Assembly: GCA_003646045.1 (NCBI GenBank)
Contig: QNDV01000104.1
Span: forward strand, 1 to 7,516
Direction: 5' to 3'
Source of the DNA: a bacterium
GTDB lineage: Bacteria; Krumholzibacteriota; Krumholzibacteria; LZORAL124-64-63
Length of the DNA stretch: 7,516 nt
Below are positions 6,614-7,516 of the stretch, piece by piece. Under the pieces are notes generated by a model. The model did no database searches. It was not told where the DNA came from and was given only the letters and a program-made list of their open reading frames with translations. Both the position numbers and the translations under genes were made by a program. Numbering within the stretch: position 1 is the stretch's first letter; each line of letters starts with the position of its first letter.

Positions 6614-6624
6614 GTCAAAGATCG
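6613..6624 (-). promoter_or_regulatory. boxA-like element in the nusB leader
   Basis: The minus strand reads CGATCTTTGACA, directly joined to the AGGAG ribosome site. Bacterial rRNA boxA elements are of the type TG(C/T)TCTTT(A/G)A(C/A)A, so the stretch TCTTTGACA matches throughout and the main difference is A in place of C/T before it. BoxA is the RNA site of the NusB-NusE complex. Bound complex here would cover the ribosome site of nusB. This is a short motif match; binding is inference. Confidence 0.45.
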
Positions 6625-6627
6625 GAT

Positions 6628-6642
6628 TCCGGCGGTGCCGGA
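6628..6642 (-). repeat. Small inverted repeat (hairpin) in the nusB leader
   Basis: TCCGGC and GCCGGA form a perfect six-base stem around an ACC loop, three bases upstream of the boxA-like element. The core GGCACCGCC is identical to the core of the larger hairpin at 6678-6658. Confidence 0.5.
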
Positions 6643-6657
6643 GGGGTGCAACAACGC

Positions 6658-6678
6658 GGGGAAGGCGGTGCCTTCCCC
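6658..6678 (-). repeat. Perfect 9-bp hairpin in the nusB leader
   Basis: GGGGAAGGC and GCCTTCCCC pair over nine bases around a three-base ACC loop. On the minus strand the following bases (GCGTTGTTGC) are not a clear U-tract, so it is a poor terminator for the gene direction. It lies just downstream of the candidate promoter -10, so it would form at the 5' end of the nusB transcript and may protect it or act in attenuation. Read on the plus strand it is followed by a T-richer tract, but no plus-strand gene exists here. Confidence 0.6.
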
Positions 6679-6684
6679 TCTACT

Positions 6685-6713
6685 ATTTTAAACGACAGGG
6701 GTGCCGAAAGCAA
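6685..6713 (-). promoter_or_regulatory. Candidate sigma-70 type promoter for nusB and the glycan genes
   Basis: TTGCTT (6713-6708) and TAAAAT (6690-6685) are separated by exactly 17 bases. The -10 differs from TATAAT at one position; the -35 matches three of six. It lies in the only distinctly AT-rich patch of the gap between the DinB gene and nusB. Start of transcription would be near 6678, at the foot of the 9-bp hairpin. Confidence 0.4.
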
Positions 6714-6715
6714 CC

Positions 6716-6732
6716 GGGGCGGAGCCCACCCC
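6716..6732 (-). terminator. Possible intrinsic terminator after the ribH-DinB pair
   Basis: Beginning with the last base of the DinB stop codon, GGGGTGG and CCGCCCC pair over seven positions (one G-U) around a GCT loop. The following bases are GGTTGCTTTCGG, a weak, interrupted T-tract. Position right at the gene end supports a terminator; the poor tail makes leakage likely. It abuts the -35 of the candidate nusB promoter. Confidence 0.35.
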
Positions 6733-7262
6733 TATCCCATGCCGTATCGCTCACGCAACACGTCCAGATGATGCTTCTCATGCCCGGCAATGATCCAGGG
6801 CACCGCCCGCGCCGTCAGATTGTTGCCGTCGACAATGCCAGGCCGCCCCACGGCGTCCTGATCCAGGCTGCGAAACAGATACACATGGTCCGTACGGCAC
6901 ACGTGCTGTTCGCGCCACAGCGCGGCCAAAGGACGCCGGTGGGCGCCGCCGCCACTGACCCAGGCGTCCTGATCCATCCCCGGCAACTCGGCCGACGCCT
7001 CCCGCGCGAGCCACAGCGCCCGGAAGGCGAAGACCCGCTCGGTGTCGATGAGATGCCCCACGATCTCCTTCACCGACCACTTGTCCGGCTGGTAGCGAAA
7101 CTCGGCCTGCGCATCGTCCAGTCTCCGCAACAGGCTCAGCCAGATCAGCCCCTGCCGCTTGAGGTGGCTCATGATGTCCTCGACACCGGCGGGCACCTTG
7201 TCCAGGTACTGCTGGAAATAAGGCGCATACTCGTCGGGGGCCGGACGCGTGAAGTGCTCCAT
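6732..7262 (-). CDS. DinB-fold putative metal-dependent protein
   Basis: A 176-residue four-helix DinB/YfiT-superfamily protein. The expected metal triad is present: His70 in EIVGHLIDTER, and His161 plus His165 in the HEKHH stretch (HxxxH) of WIIAGHEKHHLDVLRERY. The segments RVFAFRALWLAR at 76-87 and LPGMDQDAWV at 93-102 match the subfamily commonly annotated as 'DinB family protein'. Known relatives include thiol S-transferases such as the bacillithiol transferases, but many members have no tested function and no substrate can be read here. This is not the DNA polymerase IV also named DinB. The ATG at 7262 is six bases after the ribH stop, with AGGA at the right distance and overlapping that stop, so the two genes are probably cotranscribed. 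Why it sits between ribH and nusB is unclear. Confidence 0.88.
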   Translation of the reverse strand: MEHFTRPAPDEYAPYFQQYLDKVPAGVEDIMSHLKRQGLIWLSLLRRLDDAQAEFRYQPDKWSVKEIVGHLIDTERVFAFRALWLAREASAELPGMDQDAWVSGGGAHRRPLAALWREQHVCRTDHVYLFRSLDQDAVGRPGIVDGNNLTARAVPWIIAGHEKHHLDVLRERYGMG

Positions 7263-7268
7263 GTTGTC

Positions 7269-7516
7269 CTACCCCTCGTCGATTTCCGCACACAGGTCGA
7301 TCATCTCCAGCGCGGTCAACGCCGCGTCGAAGCCCTTGTTGCCCGCCTTGGTCCCCGACCGCTCGATGGCCTGGTCCAGGGTCTCGGCGGTGACAATGCC
7401 GTAAACCACGGGGATGCTCGAGTCCAGGGACACCTGGGCGATGCCCTTGGTCACCTCGCTGCTGACGTAGTGGAAGTGGGGCGTGTCCCCCTGGATGATG
7501 CAGCCCACGCAGATCA
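7269..7516 (-). CDS. ribH: 6,7-dimethyl-8-ribityllumazine synthase, C-terminal half (5' end outside window)
   Basis: Lumazine synthase condenses 5-amino-6-ribitylamino-uracil with 3,4-dihydroxy-2-butanone 4-phosphate, the penultimate step of riboflavin synthesis, in the cytoplasm. The visible 81 residues begin [17 protein letters not shown], which holds the phosphate-binding GDT/GxT segment and the conserved His of the xTPHFxYV active-site strand. They continue with [21 protein letters not shown] and [18 protein letters not shown], the standard C-terminal helices with the conserved Arg (ERSG) and AGNKG. Typical enzymes are about 155 residues, so roughly half the protein lies beyond 7516; the first complete codon begins at 7514. 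The stop is TAG at 7271-7269, six bases before the DinB gene. All visible active-site positions look intact. Confidence 0.96.
   Translation of the reverse strand, partial: ICVGCIIQGDTPHFHYVSSEVTKGIAQVSLDSSIPVVYGIVTAETLDQAIERSGTKAGNKGFDAALTALEMIDLCAEIDEG

Noticed and set aside
6601..6654. TTG at 6654 as the start of nusB
   Set aside because: It would translate through the leader hairpin at 6642-6628 and the Shine-Dalgarno, and give an N-terminal extension not typical of NusB.
6658..6690. Plus-strand intrinsic terminator formed by the 9-bp hairpin and the T-rich tract after it
   Set aside because: No plus-strand gene ends here, so there is nothing to terminate except possible antisense transcription. 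The T-rich stretch is better explained as the complement of a -10 element.
1..7516. Mobile element, CRISPR array, tRNA or rRNA genes
   Set aside because: I saw no transposase or integrase reading frame, no regularly spaced repeats, and no tRNA- or rRNA-like sequence on either strand.

Overview
This is a gene-dense, GC-rich bacterial segment in which every credible gene lies on the minus strand, so the biological order runs from position 7516 down to 1. Two parts are visible. The first is a riboflavin/housekeeping end: the C-terminal half of lumazine synthase (ribH, cut by the window edge) followed six bases later by a DinB-fold protein. After a 131-base gap with a candidate terminator, a candidate promoter and a structured leader comes nusB. 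The second is a cell-surface or protein glycosylation block that begins as a direct continuation of nusB: a class I SAM methyltransferase, a GT4 glycosyltransferase, a flippase-like integral membrane protein, a large membrane glycosyltransferase of the DUF2723/TMEM260 (GT117) type, and an NAD-dependent sugar epimerase/dehydratase cut off at position 1.

The genes are tightly coupled. nusB/methyltransferase, methyltransferase/GT4 and GT4/flippase each overlap by four bases (GTGA, CTGA, ATGA), and the epimerase start overlaps the end of the GT117 gene by 11 bases. Only one gap interrupts the glycan genes, 83 bases between the flippase-like gene and the GT117 gene. Most starts are not ATG (GTG, CTG, TTG) but have good Shine-Dalgarno sequences 6-8 bases upstream.

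The organism cannot be fixed from sequence alone. A ribH-nusB neighbourhood is common across bacteria. DUF2723 proteins of about 900 residues with a helical-repeat tail are best known from Bacteroidota and related phyla. The consistently strong Shine-Dalgarno sequences and high GC argue against Bacteroidota proper and fit a less-studied relative (for example Gemmatimonadota, Krumholzibacteriota or another FCB-type lineage). This is inference.

Read together, the block looks like a small glycoconjugate or protein O-glycosylation locus: an epimerase for a nucleotide sugar, a cytoplasmic GT4 transferase, a methyltransferase, a possible lipid/polyprenol handling protein, and a multi-membrane-span transferase with its catalytic side outside the cytoplasm. 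The most unusual signals are a boxA-like RNA element directly against the ribosome binding site of nusB, whose product is the boxA-binding protein, and a probable CTG start codon for the GT4 gene.
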